From NCBI RefSeq assembly GCF_028583425.1, contig NC_072791.1, positions 43,469,368 to 43,533,367 on the forward strand: a stretch of DNA of 64,000 nucleotides, given 5' to 3'. A program made the position numbers and the translations under genes. The DNA is from Eublepharis macularius. Its lineage: Eukaryota > Chordata > Lepidosauria > Squamata > Eublepharidae. The notes below the pieces were generated by a model. It saw only the letters and a program-made list of their open reading frames with translations, was not told where the DNA came from and did no database searches. This document shows, in pieces, positions 11,985-33,754 of the stretch (its first letter is position 1; the number at the start of each line of letters is the position of its first letter).

Positions 11985-12130
11985 GTGTCTGTTTGGTTTA
12001 AGACTTCAATCTTTTTTTCTGTGTGTGGCACCTGGTTACCGCCCTGAGGAAGCAATGACCTGTGAAACGGGAATATGAAATATGCAAGCATGAGCCCGTT
12101 GGCCCTTTCTTAGGAGTTTTTGGTGTTGCC
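11985..12130 (+). repeat. Penelope-like fragment with hammerhead-like core (tentative)
   Basis: CCCTGAGGAAGC at about 12042-12053, a short spacer, then TGTGAAACGGG resembles the conserved CUGANGA...GAAA core seen in other repeats of this window. Here the intervening stem is decayed. The family call is by analogy only. Confidence 0.35.
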
Positions 12131-13589
12131 CACATATGGACATTGTTTGTACAGATTGTATAACACCTACCCTTTTCCTTTATGAGTATATACTGTGAGT
12201 ATATACAACATGTTTGTGGTCTGAACCAGCTTACTTTGACTTTACATTGATATTGGTCCTGGCACTTTGTAAATTACTTCCATGTACTGACTGTATTGTG
12301 TTTTGCCATTAATTTGTCTGGATATATTCGGCTTTTGATCTCTAACCTTTGAATTTTTGTATATATGACTTGTATATATGATTCATATCTTTGATTAATT
12401 TTCACATATGCTGTTTATCCAATTGTATTGTCATTACTATAAGCATATATATCATATTTTCATAATTCTTTTGGTATTGTAGTTGCTGCCTTCCCCTTCT
12501 TTTTGTTTTTGATGAAATATTTGACATTTAACTGGTCAGTTGACTTGCTTGCCAACCTTACTTTGCATACATTAAAAAACAGCAGTGCCTCAGGGGATCA
12601 GCGCTTCATACCTATAAATCACCATTTTCTTACTTGCCTGTAGTGGGTAAAAATTGCCTTCCAGTGACCAGGCACACCAACACCATTATTGGACCCTGCA
12701 GACGTAATAAGCTGGGGAAATGAATTCTGTGGTCTTGTTGGATTCTCTCTGGTATTTGTCCAGCCCCAAATGAAAACTGGGGGAATCCCAGTGGCAGATC
12801 TGGCTACTTTTCTCAGCACTTACTATCTTGAGATATTGTGCCAGATCCCCAAGACTTAACTAACCAAATTCCCTTCTGCTTTATTTTCTAAGGCTGTGTT
12901 GTTGCTGTGTTTTTTTGCAAGGGGAGGGCGCTTTTGCAACCTTTTCCACCCCAACTATCCCAATTCCTAAATAAAACCTTCCAAGGGACCCAGCAATCTT
13001 CCTGCTGCTTTCTCTTCCGTTCGCCGTGGGAGGGAAAGACAGGCCGTAAGTCTTTGATGTGCAGCCCTGTAAACCCATCCATGACACCCATGTGTGCACT
13101 CATGTGAGTCAGGACCAGCTCCGGCTCCCTTTGAAGTGCTCCAGCGGTCAGGATGAAAGTAGGGTGGTGGTGGGGAAGAATTCTTCCCAAGCCATCAGGC
13201 CTTAATTGCAGGTAATAGCAGCTCTCCATATCCCAGAAAGGGGAGGGCAGTATCCTTCTTTTTTCTAATCCTGCATCTGCATCCTGGGTTCCTGCAGTGA
13301 AAGGAAATAACACACAGTGAACCTACCAAACAGAGACTGCACCTCAGGAATGGCTCCGAGCTGCAAGAAGGATTGGTGGGCTGCAGAAATGGCCCTCCTG
13401 GGAAGATGCAAGAAGGTTCTGGTTACCACCAAGTTCCTTCACTAGCAACTGCATGTTAACTAGAATTTTTTTAACATGATTTGATGAGATTTTCACCTCC
13501 TCGATCCAAATTGCTTACTCTGTTTTTCATACAGGAGGTTTGTTTGAGCAAGGATGATTGTTTTTGTGATATAGGAATGGTTGAGAGTC

Positions 13590-14220
13590 AGTGTGGTATA
13601 CTGGAGTACCACATACAGTTCTGGTTACCATATCTCAAAAGGAGCTTTGCAGAGCTAGAGAAAGAGGTCAACCAAGATGATTAAGGCAGCTGGAGTCCAT
13701 TTTGTATGAGGAAAGGCTGGAGAGACTGTTTAGAAAAAAGTTTTTTTAAAAAGACACATGAGGAGGAACATTACATATCCCGTATCCCTAACCTACCTTA
13801 TAGGAACATTACACATGTTTATAAAATTGTGCATGTGGTAAGGAAAGCGTATAGCAAGACTTTTTCTCCTCCCAAAACACTAGAACTCTGGGGCATCCAA
13901 TGAAGATGGTGAGCAATACATTCAGGAAAGATAAAAGGAAATACTACTTTAGTCAACAAGTGATTAAATTGTGGGCTTCACTTCCAGTGGATGTAGTCAT
14001 GGCAACCAGCATGGATGACTTTAAAAGGAGAAAGATTCATGGAGGACAGGTCCATAAGTGGCTACTAGCCATGATGACTCAAGAGAACCTCATAGTGAGA
14101 AGCAGCGAACCTCTAAATAGCAGTGCTAGGTAGCAACATGTTTGTTGTCCGCCATATGAAGCAGGATGTTGGACTAGATGGACTACTGGTCTGATTCCAC
14201 TGGGCTCTTCTTATATTCTT
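13590..14220 (+). mobile_element. CR1-type LINE 3' end
   Basis: Decayed translation in shifting frames gives CR1 ORF2 C-terminal motifs: NTRTLGHPMKMVSNTFRKDK, KYYFSQQVIKLWASLPVDVV and MATSMDDFKRRK. The end has the CR1 3' signature GGACTAGATGGACTACTGG, CTGATTCCACTGGGCTCTTC and an octamer-like TTCTTATATTCTTATG. It is 5'-truncated, with several frameshifts. Confidence 0.75.
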
Positions 14221-14390
14221 ATGGTGTAGTAGATTAGAGTGTTGAACAAGGACTGGGGAAACCTGGCTTCCCATTGAGACATGAAGCTTATTGTGTGACC
14301 TTGGGCCAAGCTTTCTCTTTCAGCGTAACCTACCTTATAGGGTTGCTGAGAGGACAAAATGCTGCTGTGTATGCTGCATGGAGCTCCTTG
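14215..14390 (+). repeat. tRNA-derived SINE, decayed
   Basis: GTAGATTAGAGTGTTGAACA (A-box region), a degraded B box in CCTGGCTTCCC, GTGTGACCTTGGGCCAAGC, then CCTACCTTATAGGGTTGCTG. It abuts the CR1 end to its left. Confidence 0.55.
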
Positions 14391-14479
14391 GAGAAATGGC
14401 CAGACAAAAAGATAAAGCTAGCTGGATATCCTTAAATTCACTTCCCAATGAGAATTTACCAGGATGGGAGGTGGAGGGG

Positions 14480-14590
14480 ATCAAACTATTTATTTTATTT
14501 ATTTATGTCATTTATAGTTGCCTTTTTCACAGAGACTCAAGGTGGATTACACAGTATTCTGCTTTACAGAATACAATAAAAGAAATTGAA
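14480..14590 (-). repeat. LINE/SINE tail fragment
   Basis: TTATTTATTTATGTCATTTA, TTTTTCACAGAGACTCAAGG and TGGATTACACAGTATTC recur in similar form at about 53570-53640, so this is a dispersed repeat tail. Reverse complement matches the L2-like '...ccttgagtctcagtgag...' ends elsewhere in the window. Confidence 0.5.
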
Positions 14591-14599
14591 TTTGCTTGT

Positions 14600-17205
14600 C
14601 CAAAGATGTAGTAATAAGGAGTCGAATTGACCCTGATTTCCTTGCCCCTCTGGAACTTGCAAACACCTTGGCATGTAGAGTTTGAAGGTGAACTCTGAAA
14701 TCAGCAAGGCAAGGTAAAATAAGCAACATTAAATGGCTGTTAAATGGAAGTTGCATATGTGTTTCTATAGCAGCTTTACATCAGCAGATGAGAGTTCCTT
14801 GTCCTAAGGAGCGTCCAGTCTCAGTGTAGGTGATGGGGAGGGCCAAGAATATCAAGGGATGAATGTAAGCAAAGGACTTGGATTTTGGTTCAGTGGGGTG
14901 AAAGGATGAATCCTGCTACTAGCTCTTTCAGATTCTGAAATCTGTTTCAGAAGTTTCCTCAAAAATCAAGATGGCCCATCCATGTATAAAGTTTCCCCAG
15001 TGGAGTAAGTAGAGGTCCCCCAGGCCACTTCTTGCTTCTAAAATGGTGTGAGGGGGAAACTTAAGTGCTCCCGCACCCATATTCCATGGTTGTGACTTGG
15101 TCCTCCATGCACCTGGGAATTATGTGCCATGCACAGATCTCCTGGAACGTATCTAGTTGACGGGGGCAGGATAGATACAGAAGTAACAGGAAGACATGAG
15201 GACCATGTAAGGCCCTCATGCTTTGTTCTATTTTGGCTAAGACTAGAAGATTCTGTCACCATCAGTGCATGTGGCAATGAACACATGAAGAGAGATACCT
15301 TACCTGTTTGCCAGCAGTCTTCCATTTATGGCACCAATGAAAAACAGCCATGGGGCCTCCATTCCCTGATACTGTAGAGCATGTCTTCACGAGCAACCGG
15401 TGTTGCTGTCCTACACATCCCTTACTGGAACAGAATGGGCTGTTGAATAGATGGGCTAGCTCGGTGGGGCATAGATGTCATAAATTTTGATCTGCTTACA
15501 TGTGGCAAAGAAACTGGGTTTAGATGGATAGTCCCTGGATTTTGGAAGGACAGAGAGGAAAAAAGCCAGGCCCGAATCATCCAGGAGTGGCAAAGTCATG
15601 TTAAATTGGTCAAGATTGTAGTCTGCCAGTATGGACATTAAACCAAGTGACCCTCTAAATACAGGGATCTGTATGTTTCTATAGGATGCATTTGATATCT
15701 CACCCTGTGAATGTGGTACAATGTAGCATACTGCAGTCTTTTTTTCTCCCATTTTTTAATTCTATTGAAAAGGTTTTACAAAACTTGATTATCACATTAC
15801 AGAACATGTAAATATTAAGATATCAGGAAATGGGTAGGGCAAACAATTCAGAAAGGTGGGTTTCTAACATCTACATCAGCAACTGCCTTCTCTAGCCAGT
15901 CACCTCAATAGGACTTTGCCAAACTGTCTGGCTTTGCAACTGCCTTCAAGGTCAGAAAAATTGCCACAGACCTATTCTAAGACACATTTTAAACAATTCC
16001 AAGGTATATTCAAATACATTGCAGAAAAAAAACCCAGATGTTCTCTTTTTAAAATTAGCTCCTGGATGTGCTTAACTGCTAACTATGAAAACTATGAAAA
16101 TGACCATACTCCCTTTGGACTGGCTGGGGTCAAATCCTACCACCCCACCTAGAGGACATTCCTCATTTGCTGAGAGTTACACAAAATGCAAAAATGGCCT
16201 CTTTAAACACAGAAGTTTTCCTGAGTAGCAAAAAAAGAATGACAGAGTGCAGGAGGAGCAGATGTAGTAATCTTGTTGCAAAAGTAGCAAAGAGATGCAT
16301 AGCATCTTACAGGTTAGCACATTGTACTTTGGCTTTAGTTTGAAATGCCAGAACCCACTGCATCAGATGCAGGAGTTTTGAGTGTCTGGATCTGGACAGC
16401 TGGTGGGAATGCTGCAGTCTTTATAAATGCAAACATATGTTCAAAAAATTGAAATTACCTTGCTTGCAGTGCTCATTTTCTCTTGTGTGCCCCATATATT
16501 TGCATTGATAATTTGTTCACTGTTTAAAATCAGCAATATATTGAGTGTGTTTGCGCCTAAGCTTTTGGTAACATTCAGTATGGATGCTGGTTGGATAACT
16601 GTGGCTGGCATGTGCTCACAATTTACTGAATTGCTAGGATTACATATGAACCAGGGTCATTCTGGGCAGATCATGCATCATTTATAATCAGCTACATTTT
16701 GAGTGTGTGCGTGTGCGCTTATGTTCTTACAGAGTCAGCATTCATCATACTAGTGCATGCTCAGAACTTACAAGATCAAACTACAGTTCCTAGGCAGCAG
16801 TGTAAGGGAAAACATTAGATGGCTTCTGGGTCCACTTCATACCCATCCCAGGTCCTGCCAAGCAGACGAACTCCAGGAGTTCCCTGTTGAAATGTAAATT
16901 CTCAGGCGTGTGGAAGCGCAATTTGGATGAGGACCATCGTGCACGTGGAGAAGGGGATTAATTTTCTATCATCATACTGTTTTCCTGACCTGAAACAGCC
17001 CTGAGAAGCTGCTATTTCCCCTGTTGATTACGCCAGTAGTACCATTGGTTTGGCAGGACCCAGGGCAGACGCACACTGTTCTCACAAACAGTGGGAATAT
17101 GTACTTAGATCCTAAGACTGCACCAAATATCTGCTATACACTTGAGAACGCTCACTGAATGTTGTTGGCTTCAGGAGAGCAGGCAAAATTGGCAACGCTG
17201 GAATG
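14600..17205. other. Non-coding, no clear feature
   Basis: No exon, no CpG cluster and no complete repeat. A T-rich stretch at 15736-15780 could be a LINE tail in antisense but is too short to call. Confidence 0.45.
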
Positions 17206-17527
17206 CTAGAGTAGAGATAGGCACGAACTGGAAAAAAATGAACCGTGCGGTTTGTGATTCGTCGCATTTCATGAACCACAAACTTTCATAAACCTACCCC
17301 AGTGAAAACGTCACATCTAGGTCAGCAAATCATCACTTTTGGGTCAGCAGAAGGTCATTTCCGGGCCAGCAGAAGGTCTGCAGGAAGTCCATCCTGCAGA
17401 TAGCCTGGCGCCGATCAATCAGTTTCCTTGGCAACTGATTGAAATGGGCTCTAACGTGAACCACAAACCAGCTCGGTTCGTCACAAACTTTGGTTCGGAT
17501 TTCGGTTCGTGTGCATCTCTACTAGAG
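17206..17527. mobile_element. MITE-like element with inverted termini
   Basis: Left end TAGAGATAGGCACGAACTGG (17212) and right end CGGTTCGTGTGCATCTCTA (ending 17521) are imperfect inverted repeats. A 6-bp direct repeat CTAGAG flanks them (17206-17211 and 17522-17527). The interior is rich in GAACC/GGTTC words. The same terminus recurs at about 21190 (GTTCTTGCCCATCTCTAG). No coding capacity; the superfamily is uncertain. Confidence 0.65.
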
Positions 17528-17879
17528 AGACAACCAAGAAAGGTTGTCTTAATATATATTTTTTCCTCTTAGGTAGGTTGGGCAAATGGGGACAGCTGTG
17601 GTAAAGTGGTGGGAGAACATACAATGCACATTAGAAATATCTTGAATGCTCAAACAGCGTCCATTTGTTTGAGGGTACTACTCTCAAGCTGCTATTGGGG
17701 CAGAGATGCAACTGCAAATTATTGGAACTTGGTTGTTTCCAGTTCTTCTTGGCATGATGGGACAATCAGAATTATCACTGGCATCTGTTCCATTTTGTTC
17801 TGATGTAAGGGTGCAAGAAAAGCAGCTAGATCAGTCATTTAACAGTGCCAATGCTTCCATTATTATCCTTCATTGCTAG

Positions 17880-27315
<9,436 letters not shown>

Positions 27316-28263
27316 CATGCCCTGAAAGCGGGGCTGTGAAAAGAGAACAGTTTCAGTCTCCCATACAATCTGCTAAGAGCATAGCAGTCTCCCCCTTTTA
27401 CATCAGGTTTTCTACAGAGTTGTTATCTTTTGCTTTTCATTCTCTTGATAACGAGGTAGTCTGTAGGAAAGCTTACATGAATGCCACAGTAGCTCCAGTC
27501 ATGTCTTTTCTACAACAGGACTTCCTTGTTACCCCAGCAATTCATGCTGTCCAGTTGGCTGAAAGGGGCTCTCTTCTCACTCCAGCAGATTTTCTCTTGG
27601 TCTTTCGGGAAGAGCCCAGAGAAGTGAAAAACGGGAACAGCAATGGCAGGCAAAGGGCTGCTTTTAAAAGAAAGGCCTGCCTTGTATTGTATTCATGGCT
27701 CATTTGCAAAGCAGACTTTTATGTTCTTGCAACTCGAAAAAGTCTGATTCCTGATGGTTTTACCTAAATTTCTAAAGTGGTTTGGGAAGGATGACATTGC
27801 ACCAAAATTATGTTTAAGATAAAAAAGGAGGCTTTCAGAGAGGCAATCGGATCTCCAAACCTCTGTAATTTGAGATGGTCCCAGGGAAGAGAGAGGATTG
27901 CTTCTTCCATTTCTTACATTCCACACAATTTGGGAGAATCTGGAGGAATGCATTTTCTGGGATGGATCTGAAAACACATCCGCTGGAGGGAAAAGGAGGG
28001 CTGCCTGCTCCCTAGGTCTGACGGGAACAAACAGGATCTGATTTCTAGCCAGAAGGTCAGGAAAGGAAATGACCAAATGTCTCAATTCCTTTCTTACCTT
28101 TACTTGTGACAGGCCTGGGGTTCCATCCAGCAGTTAAATCTGTGAAACCAGGTATTCTGGGGAAACTGTGATATACACCTGTCAGTAACACGCCCATGGC
28201 CTTCAGCCAGGTCTCTTGTCTCAAACACTATGCAAAGAAAAGGCTGTCCTTGGCCCTAATAAA
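27316..28263 (+). other. ISM2: ISM2 3' UTR (proximal) with poly(A) signal
   Basis: Sequence after the ISM2 stop. A canonical AATAAA lies at 28258-28263 (CCCTAATAAAGCAC). A second, distal AATAAA at 31267-31272 leaves open a UTR of almost 4 kb. Which is used cannot be read from sequence. Confidence 0.5.
28258..28263 (+). terminator. ISM2: Candidate proximal poly(A) signal of ISM2
   Basis: AATAAA 943 bp after the stop codon, the first well-placed canonical hexamer on the coding strand. Confidence 0.5.
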
Positions 28264-29019
28264 GCACTCAGGAAGGCAGGCAGGAATGATGTCACTGTGA
28301 GGAACAAAATCTCCCAGTCAGTGCAGCTGGGTTTCTAGAAGACTGACTGCCCTGATAGAGGCTGATCGGGTAGTTTTACCTATTAATGTGCTTCGTACCA
28401 ATAGGCTCTTCTTTTGTTTTCAGTTTTTAAATGTTCCACCCTTTCTCTTTTCCCTTCAAAGCTTTGATTTTCTTGCTGTAGTGCAGGAAATAGTCTAATA
28501 GTTCAAGCATAGTTGATACTCCACTGTGTTGGAGTGGTTCTGTTCTGACATCTAGTGGCCATGCAGGGGCTGAACAGCCTTGTATTTCAGCCCAGTTAAA
28601 GAATCTTAGCCAGAATCCTGGAAATGTGCAAGTGATAGATATCCTTCCTGTGGGCTGCCTGAACATTCTTTTATCTCCTTCTCCCTCTAAATACAGTCTC
28701 CAGCCCTTGTCCTTTGCTGCATTTACTGGCTGAGAACACAACCTTCTCTGAAACCTGGAACCATCTCCAGGGTGCCAGCCCTGTCTCTGGTTCAAGATAG
28801 GCTCCTTGATACCTGGGCCTCAAATGTATGTTGCTTTTAAAAACCCTTATTTTTATTCTTAGCACATACAGTGGTAGAACTGTCTGGCAATGAACTGTAT
28901 TTTTAAATGCCGAGTGTATCAGAGGGCTTTTGTTTTTTGAACTTGAGATGCAAGATAGACATTACACAATAGGCTAAATCATCCGTTGATCACATTTTAT
29001 CCCATCCATCCTCCAAGAT

Positions 29020-29115
29020 GCTCAGGGCACCTTTCATAGTTCACCCCTCTTCCATTTCATCCTCACAACAACCTTGTGAGGTTGGTTAGGCTGAGAGACG
29101 ATGATTGCCCATGGT
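29020..29115 (-). repeat. tRNA-derived SINE fragment
   Basis: CATCCTCACAACAACCTTGT and GAGGTTGGTTAGGCTGAGAG match the antisense middle of the SINE family at 5.0 and 6.0 kb. Truncated. Confidence 0.6.
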
Positions 29116-30150
29116 CCCTCAGTGAACCTTGTGGTGGAAGAGAGAGGGGCCTCTGAGCTTTTGAGGAAGAGACTCTCCATCACAGAGAAAAGGGAAAGAG
29201 AACCAGCTTCTCCTTCTTTCAAATGGCAGGTGGTTATAGACCTGCTATTGCTTGCAGTCGCTTAGCTTCTAAATCATCTTGTAGCGCTGGCCCCAAAACA
29301 TGATGGTTGTTTGCTGGGATCCAGTTTGCTATACTCTAGAAGCCCTAATAGGTAGCACTAGGGAGAGATAATCCTAACACAGTCCTCACACATACATCCA
29401 GTATAAAATCAAACTGGTTTTCAATTTTCCAATTCAAAGGATTTCAAAGGAGAGAGAGATCACTCTGTGTTCATAGACGATTGAGTATTTTCAGCTGCAT
29501 ACCAGGAAGTTTTGTGCGGAGTAGGTCCTTTTCTGTTTCTACAAGCAGCTTTGAAAGGTCACTGGTAAAATACTGCCCAAGCTACTTTGGGTAGCTTATT
29601 TAATACCTTTATAATTGGCAGCCAGAAGTAGTTGGTGCCAGCCTGTACTCAGACCACAGTTCCTTTTCCTTAAGTCTGTGCAGTCTTACACCTCATTCCC
29701 ACATTCAGGAGAATGAGGATCTGCCACTTCAGTCTCCCAAAATGTGTGGACACAACCCAGAGATTGTTAGAGTGGGATGTGCCATTTAAAGCTACAGGTG
29801 GTAGATTCCAATTTTTTTAAAAAAAAAAAAATTTTTTTTAAAAACCAAAAGGAGAGAGATTCTATCCCCACCCGCTCCAAGCTCACTATGTTGGGTTTTC
29901 TCTTTGTAGGGAAATGTTAACCTAGGCGAGTGTTCCAAACTATGATCCTTCACCTTTAGTTTGAATTGGTGCAGTACATTTTACTGCTTCAGGTCTTTGC
30001 CATCTCATTTCTCATCCCCATATGTGTGAGCTAAGGTTTAACTACATTACATGGAGTCCTGTGACAACTTTAAGGGAATTTTAAAAAATGTACTCAACTT
30101 GGCTGTCAAGGCTGCAATTTGAAGCCAGAAACTAACATGCGGAGGAGGGG

Positions 30151-30151
<1 letters not shown>

Positions 30152-30217
<66 letters not shown>
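30152..30217. repeat. Compound microsatellite (TC)n(AC)n
   Basis: About 17 TC repeats followed directly by about 16 CA repeats. Located between the two candidate ISM2 poly(A) sites. Confidence 0.98.
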
Positions 30218-30220
<3 letters not shown>

Positions 30221-31266
30221 CTGCGATCCAGAATCAATGCCTAGCTGACTGCTGGATTCATTTGCATATTAAGCAAACAGCTGCCAGCTTGCTATGCTTC
30301 TGACAATAGGAATACCTCCAGTTTCGACAATGGGAAAATCTCTGGGTCATGGATGCCTGTGTATCAAATGCAATCATTCCCACAAGCACTTTGGTTCCCC
30401 TCACCCCTGAGCTTTGTAGTCACATTTGGATAACTATTAAAACGAGCATTTATTTTTATACCATGTAACTAAGATTCTGTCCAGTAATTCCTATTTAAGC
30501 TCTAAAAAAGTTTTGTATTCCACCCCATCCATAAAAAATGTAATGCTATATCAGTACACTGTTTGTATATAGATATATTTTAGTTCTACAAAAATTGCAT
30601 TTATGAGGTCACCTTTATTCTGATTTTAGATGAAAGCACTTTATTTCAAAATGTGTGTGTTTGTGACCAATATGATTCATTTATATAATACTGTGAGGTT
30701 TAGTTTGGTTTGAAAGGGATAACACAGTGTTGAAAGATGGCATGTTTTAGAGATCCATCATTAGCTCGTTCACACTACGGGCCCAGAATGCTTCGTCATC
30801 TTCCTTCTCTGTGTTGTGTTTTGATTGTGAGGGGTGAACCTCAGAGCAAAGGGACATCCAGATATTTGCTTACAAAGCACAGATGTCTGGAATGGAGACC
30901 CCTCAGAAGAATCTTGGTTCTGGGTTGGCTGGAAATCGGCCTCTCCTGTGGCATTTTAGTGTTCCTGTTTCCATACGGGAAAGGGGGGGGGACGTTTGAG
31001 GGCACGGCACACCTTTTTGTTGCTTTCCAAAGAGGATTGAATGTTTGTATGTGGTTTGGGGTGGAAGGACTGGGGCAGATTCTTCTTTATAGCTGTTTCG
31101 CCTATCCCAGCTGTTCTGCCGTGTTCGGTCTTTCTCTTGTACAGTATTTATTGGTTGTGATAGCTAAAGAAATGGAGAGGTGCTGTTCTGGTGAATGAGG
31201 CCTCACTCTTGGGGGATGTGTGTGAGAAATGCCAAAAGGGAAGCAAGATTGCAGATGTCTCTTATG

Positions 31267-31272
31267 AATAAA
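31267..31272 (+). terminator. ISM2: Candidate distal poly(A) signal
   Basis: AATAAA in TTATGAATAAATTCTATTG. It could end a long ISM2 transcript. The 28.3-31.2 kb interval holds a SINE fragment and a microsatellite, so it is not repeat-free. Confidence 0.35.
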
Positions 31273-31587
31273 TTCTATTGTTAACACACCACAAGCCCAT
31301 GCCTCAGTTATTCAAGAATGGAAAGCAAAGAGCCTTTTGGAGGTCAGGTGGACAACTAAAGTCCAGAACTTGCAGGGGTTGTTCATAGAGTCATAGGGTT
31401 GGAAGGGACCTCCAGGTTTAGAGCTGGAACTCTGAAACTTGTTTTGTCTGAGTTCAAAGTTATAATCTGTCTGTTGCAAGAAACAGCAAACCTGCTGCAG
31501 AGTTCCCTGGGGAGGGGACGGGTAGTGGGTGTCCCTTCCTGGAAGAAAAGGCCACCAATAGCAGCTTGTAGCCTAGTATTCCCCTCC

Positions 31588-31690
31588 GCAAAGTCTGGAA
31601 CATTCCTCCAGCCTGGAGCCTTCCTCTGACTTATGACTCTTTCTCTGGCGGAGGAAGGCTCCGGAGGCTGGAGGAATGCTTCAGACTTTG
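31588..31690. repeat. Long imperfect hairpin
   Basis: GCAAAGTCTGGAACATTCCTC followed by CAGCCTGGAGCCTTCCTC (31588-31626) is mirrored by GAGGAAGGCTCCGGAGGC and GGAGGAATGCTTCAGACTTTG (31651-31690). The loop is about 24 nt. It may be a small MITE; no TSD identified. Confidence 0.75.
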
Positions 31691-32679
31691 CTGGGAAGAA
31701 TGGGAGGATACAGGCCAGCTTGTTCTGAGGTGTGGAAATAAAAAATCCATTATTTGTGACACAATTCATGGAGCCATCTGCATGCCATCAAATAGATGAA
31801 ATGGTTCCTTCGTACAGGACAAATATTTCTTCAGGTACCTCCTACAATGTGGAAATTTGCTACAACTTGAAAAAAAACACATTATTTAGTATGTGGGAGA
31901 ACTTAAACGTTGAAGCCCATTTCTCTCGCCAGCTCATCTCAGATCCTCAGGCTGGTTTTTCACACAGCTGGAGCACAGGGTGAGAAGACAGACACGACTT
32001 GAAGCGAAGCCAAGGGAAGTCTGTCAATGAGGTCAGCTTAGCCCACAGTTCCCTTTCCGATAAGAATGCAAAGCCCTCTCCCGAGAGACCGAGAGCTGGC
32101 AGCAAAATGTAGCCAGCATCATATTTCAAAGCTCTCAGTGAATCTACAAAGTGAGATCCAGCTGCTTGGGAATGGGTGTATATTTAAGCAACAGGGTGCT
32201 ACTGAAAAGTTTGATGACAAGCCCAGAAGGAAAGCCAAACCCTCTGTCAACAAAGCAGGTACTTCTGAAGCAGCTGCCTTGGGTGGGAAGGAAGCCGCAG
32301 CCTATAGATGACTTACATTCTCCAGCTGAAATTCTACAAAAGGAGGCTGTAATGTGAACTTTTAAAACACCATCCTCTTTTTTTTGGGGGGGGGGGACTG
32401 CTGAAGACTCCATGGCCTCAGTCCGGGCTGGAATCACAACTGCCCAGGAATGCTCAGCCTGTCTATTCCAAGCAGAAGCAGGAGACTATCCCAGAGACGT
32501 TGTGGAGGCCATGGTGGAGATCTTCCATTTTCTGACGGGAGAGGCATTAAAGTGAGGCTTCACGCAAGAGAAGCCAGCTCTGCTGCCTCCCATCCCAGGA
32601 AAGGGGAAATTACCAGAGAGGCCCCTGCAAAGTTGCCAGTGCCTCTTGGGAGCGCTGCCATTTTCTGTTGGGGTAGGGT

Positions 32680-33085
32680 TGCCAACAGGCCTGGAGAAAA
32701 AGGCTCTGTCTCTGTAATGGAGTTTTAATGTGTGGAAATGAGGAACTGAACGTTTCCATGGCACAAATCTAAATAGCATCACCTGGTAACCAGGGCTTTT
32801 TTTCAGCTGGAACGCGGTGGAACGGAGTTCCGGAACCTCTTGAAAATGGTCACATGGCTGGTGGCCCCGCCCCCTGATCGTGCACGGAGGGCAATCTCAA
32901 CTCCCCTCTGTCTAGAGATCAGGGGGCGGGGCCACCAGCCATGTGACCATTTTCTCCTAGGACAACCCACTGAGTTCCACCACCTCTTTTCCCAGAAAAA
33001 AAGCCCTGCTGGTAACTAACATCCCATTAAGCCTAGAGGATTAAAGAGGTAGATTCTTCTACAGGCGTCAGCCCTAGCTGGGGGA
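32680..33085. mobile_element. MITE-like element split by a hAT insertion
   Basis: The left part begins AGGGTTGCCAACAGGCCTGG. The right part resumes after the hAT copy with ACATCCCATTAAGCCT, the phrase also found in the element at 18.84-19.01 kb. The nested order shows this element is older than the hAT insertion. Confidence 0.5.
32791..33008. mobile_element. hAT MITE, copy 2 (218 bp)
   Basis: Termini CAGGGCTTTTTTTC and GAAAAAAAGCCCTG with a perfect 8-bp TSD CTGGTAAC (32783-32790 and 33009-33016). Same family as 10678-11067, with a shorter interior, but the inverted CACATGGCTGGTGGCCCCGC block is kept. The orientation of the ends is opposite to copy 1: AGCTGGAACG now follows the left terminus. 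Confidence 0.93.
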
Positions 33086-33754
33086 GGAAGTGTAGTATGA
33101 TTTTTTTGTACTACAAACATAAATGTCATGCTCTGTCCCTTCTTTCAAGGGGGAAGGGGTTTCATGCACTTGTGGGCTGGTGTGACATTGGGCATTTTTT
33201 GCCCAGAGCCTCTCAGAGTTGAAGTCAGGCCTGTTTTCATGCTCCAAAACTGTGCAGCTCTTGGGCTTGCTCATTTATTTCTGATAGCTGCAATTTTTAT
33301 ACTGCTAGTAATTTGTACGTTTAAGGGGAAAAAAGTAATTTTTAATCTGGTAGTGGATGTTGGTGACATGCAGTCCACAATACATCCATAACTCAGCATA
33401 GTAGTGAACAAAGCCAGTGCTTAGACCATCATTTGTGCCAATGTTATACTAGAAACCATCTGGCACTGCAGCTGTTGTAAAAGCTGTGGTATTGGCACAG
33501 GAAGAGAAAGGCCACCATCCAGTAACCTGGGATATGAAAGAGCACGATCGCACACACAGCCAAATGTTACTTGGTCGTTATTACAGAAAATAAAGACAAC
33601 ATGGTAAAAACAAACCTGAGGGGCCACTAAAACTCAACAAGTAGAACTCATATCCCATCCTACAGCAACAAACTGCTGTTTGGCCTACAACGGGTGGGTC
33701 AGTGAATGACTTTACTGGTGCAAGGAATACTTTTTAACAAAGTAAAGCTTAGGT

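Noticed and set aside
1-17879. Search for the ISM2 signal-peptide exon and SPTLC2 exons
   Set aside because: No hydrophobic N-terminal exon with donor, CpG island or serine-palmitoyltransferase motif was recognised. Likely outside the window or too short to see.
30152-30217. CRISPR-like or regulatory repeat array
   Set aside because: Plain dinucleotide microsatellite without spacers.
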